Below, piece after piece: positions 14,331 through 14,428 of a stretch of 14,428 nt of DNA. Within the stretch, counting starts at the first letter, position 1; each line of letters opens with the position of its first letter. The notes under the pieces were generated by a model. That model was not told the DNA's origin. It saw only the letters and a program-made list of their open reading frames with translations, and made no database searches. The translations under genes and the position numbers were made by a program. The stretch is from Bordetella parapertussis (lineage in GTDB: Bacteria; Pseudomonadota; Gammaproteobacteria; Burkholderiales; Burkholderiaceae_B), in assembly GCA_945883615.1 (NCBI GenBank), contig CAMCYB010000042.1, positions 1 through 14,428 of the forward strand. Direction: 5' to 3'.

Positions 14331-14428
14331 TCTATATTTTTCAATGTGTTGTATTTTTTCAATTCGCGATCATACGCACTAATGGTATCTTTGCCGGATG
14401 GCAGGAGACCTCACAACCCGTAAAACAC
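14283..14428. other. Unrelated AT-rich sequence interrupting nicB; probable end of a mobile element
   Basis: At 14283 the cytochrome c domain of NicB stops resembling its family and the composition becomes AT-rich, with no gene of the catabolic cluster following. The junction begins CCTGACTTCTGCC. The CTGAC start recalls ends of IS4/IS50-type elements, but this is only a few bases and no partner repeat is in the window. On the minus strand a short open stretch from 14427 ends with a stop at 14359, which could be the tail of a transposase that I do not recognise. Alternative: a deletion that joined nicB to foreign sequence. Confidence 0.4.

Overview
The window holds a nicotinate (vitamin B3 acid) catabolic and uptake cluster from a proteobacterium. 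Medium GC content, four-base ATGA overlaps, a Liv-type ABC transporter and an IS3/IS407-type insertion sequence suggest a betaproteobacterium, perhaps Burkholderiales/Alcaligenaceae-like. That placement is an impression from gene style, not a computed result.

Layout. Positions 1-147 are the end of an IS3-family insertion sequence: a terminal inverted repeat plus the first 32 codons of OrfA on the minus strand. It sits inside an AA_synth-family gene (PF06684-like), of which only the first 30 codons remain (147-236, minus). Next comes a leftward operon read from 2989 down: ferredoxin-NADP reductase (2989-2216), a TetR-family regulator (2210-1515) and enamidase (1509-316). A 248-bp divergent intergenic region (2990-3237) carries a perfect 7+7 inverted repeat that is a good operator candidate. 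The rightward operon follows: 6-hydroxynicotinate reductase (3238-4827), a UPF0280/ApbE-like protein (4837-5763), an intact AA_synth protein (5751-6338), a Liv-type ABC importer (binding protein, fused LivH-LivM permease, LivG and LivF; 6427-11092), and the two subunits of a NicAB-type nicotinate dehydrogenase (11101-14330). The last gene stops after its first haem motif, in about 146 bases of unrelated AT-rich sequence. The cluster is therefore interrupted on both sides.

How the genes fit together (inference from family knowledge). The ABC importer probably brings in nicotinate or a related aromatic carboxylate. NicA/NicB hydroxylate nicotinate to 6-hydroxynicotinate and pass electrons to c-type haem. 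Hnr then reduces 6-hydroxynicotinate to 1,4,5,6-tetrahydro-6-oxonicotinate, with reduced ferredoxin plausibly supplied through the FNR, and enamidase opens that ring to 2-formylglutarate and ammonia. This joins an aerobic, cytochrome-linked first step to the reductive branch known from the fermenter Eubacterium barkeri. It replaces the aerobic NicC/NicX/NicD/NicF maleamate route of Pseudomonas putida, none of whose genes are visible here.

The most interesting new idea is that the UPF0280 protein, which keeps ApbE-like motifs and lies directly behind hnr, may be the flavin transferase that attaches the covalent flavin known in the E. barkeri reductase. The AA_synth proteins (one intact, one broken by the IS) have no known function and are candidates for an unassigned step. 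No tRNA, rRNA or CRISPR array was seen.
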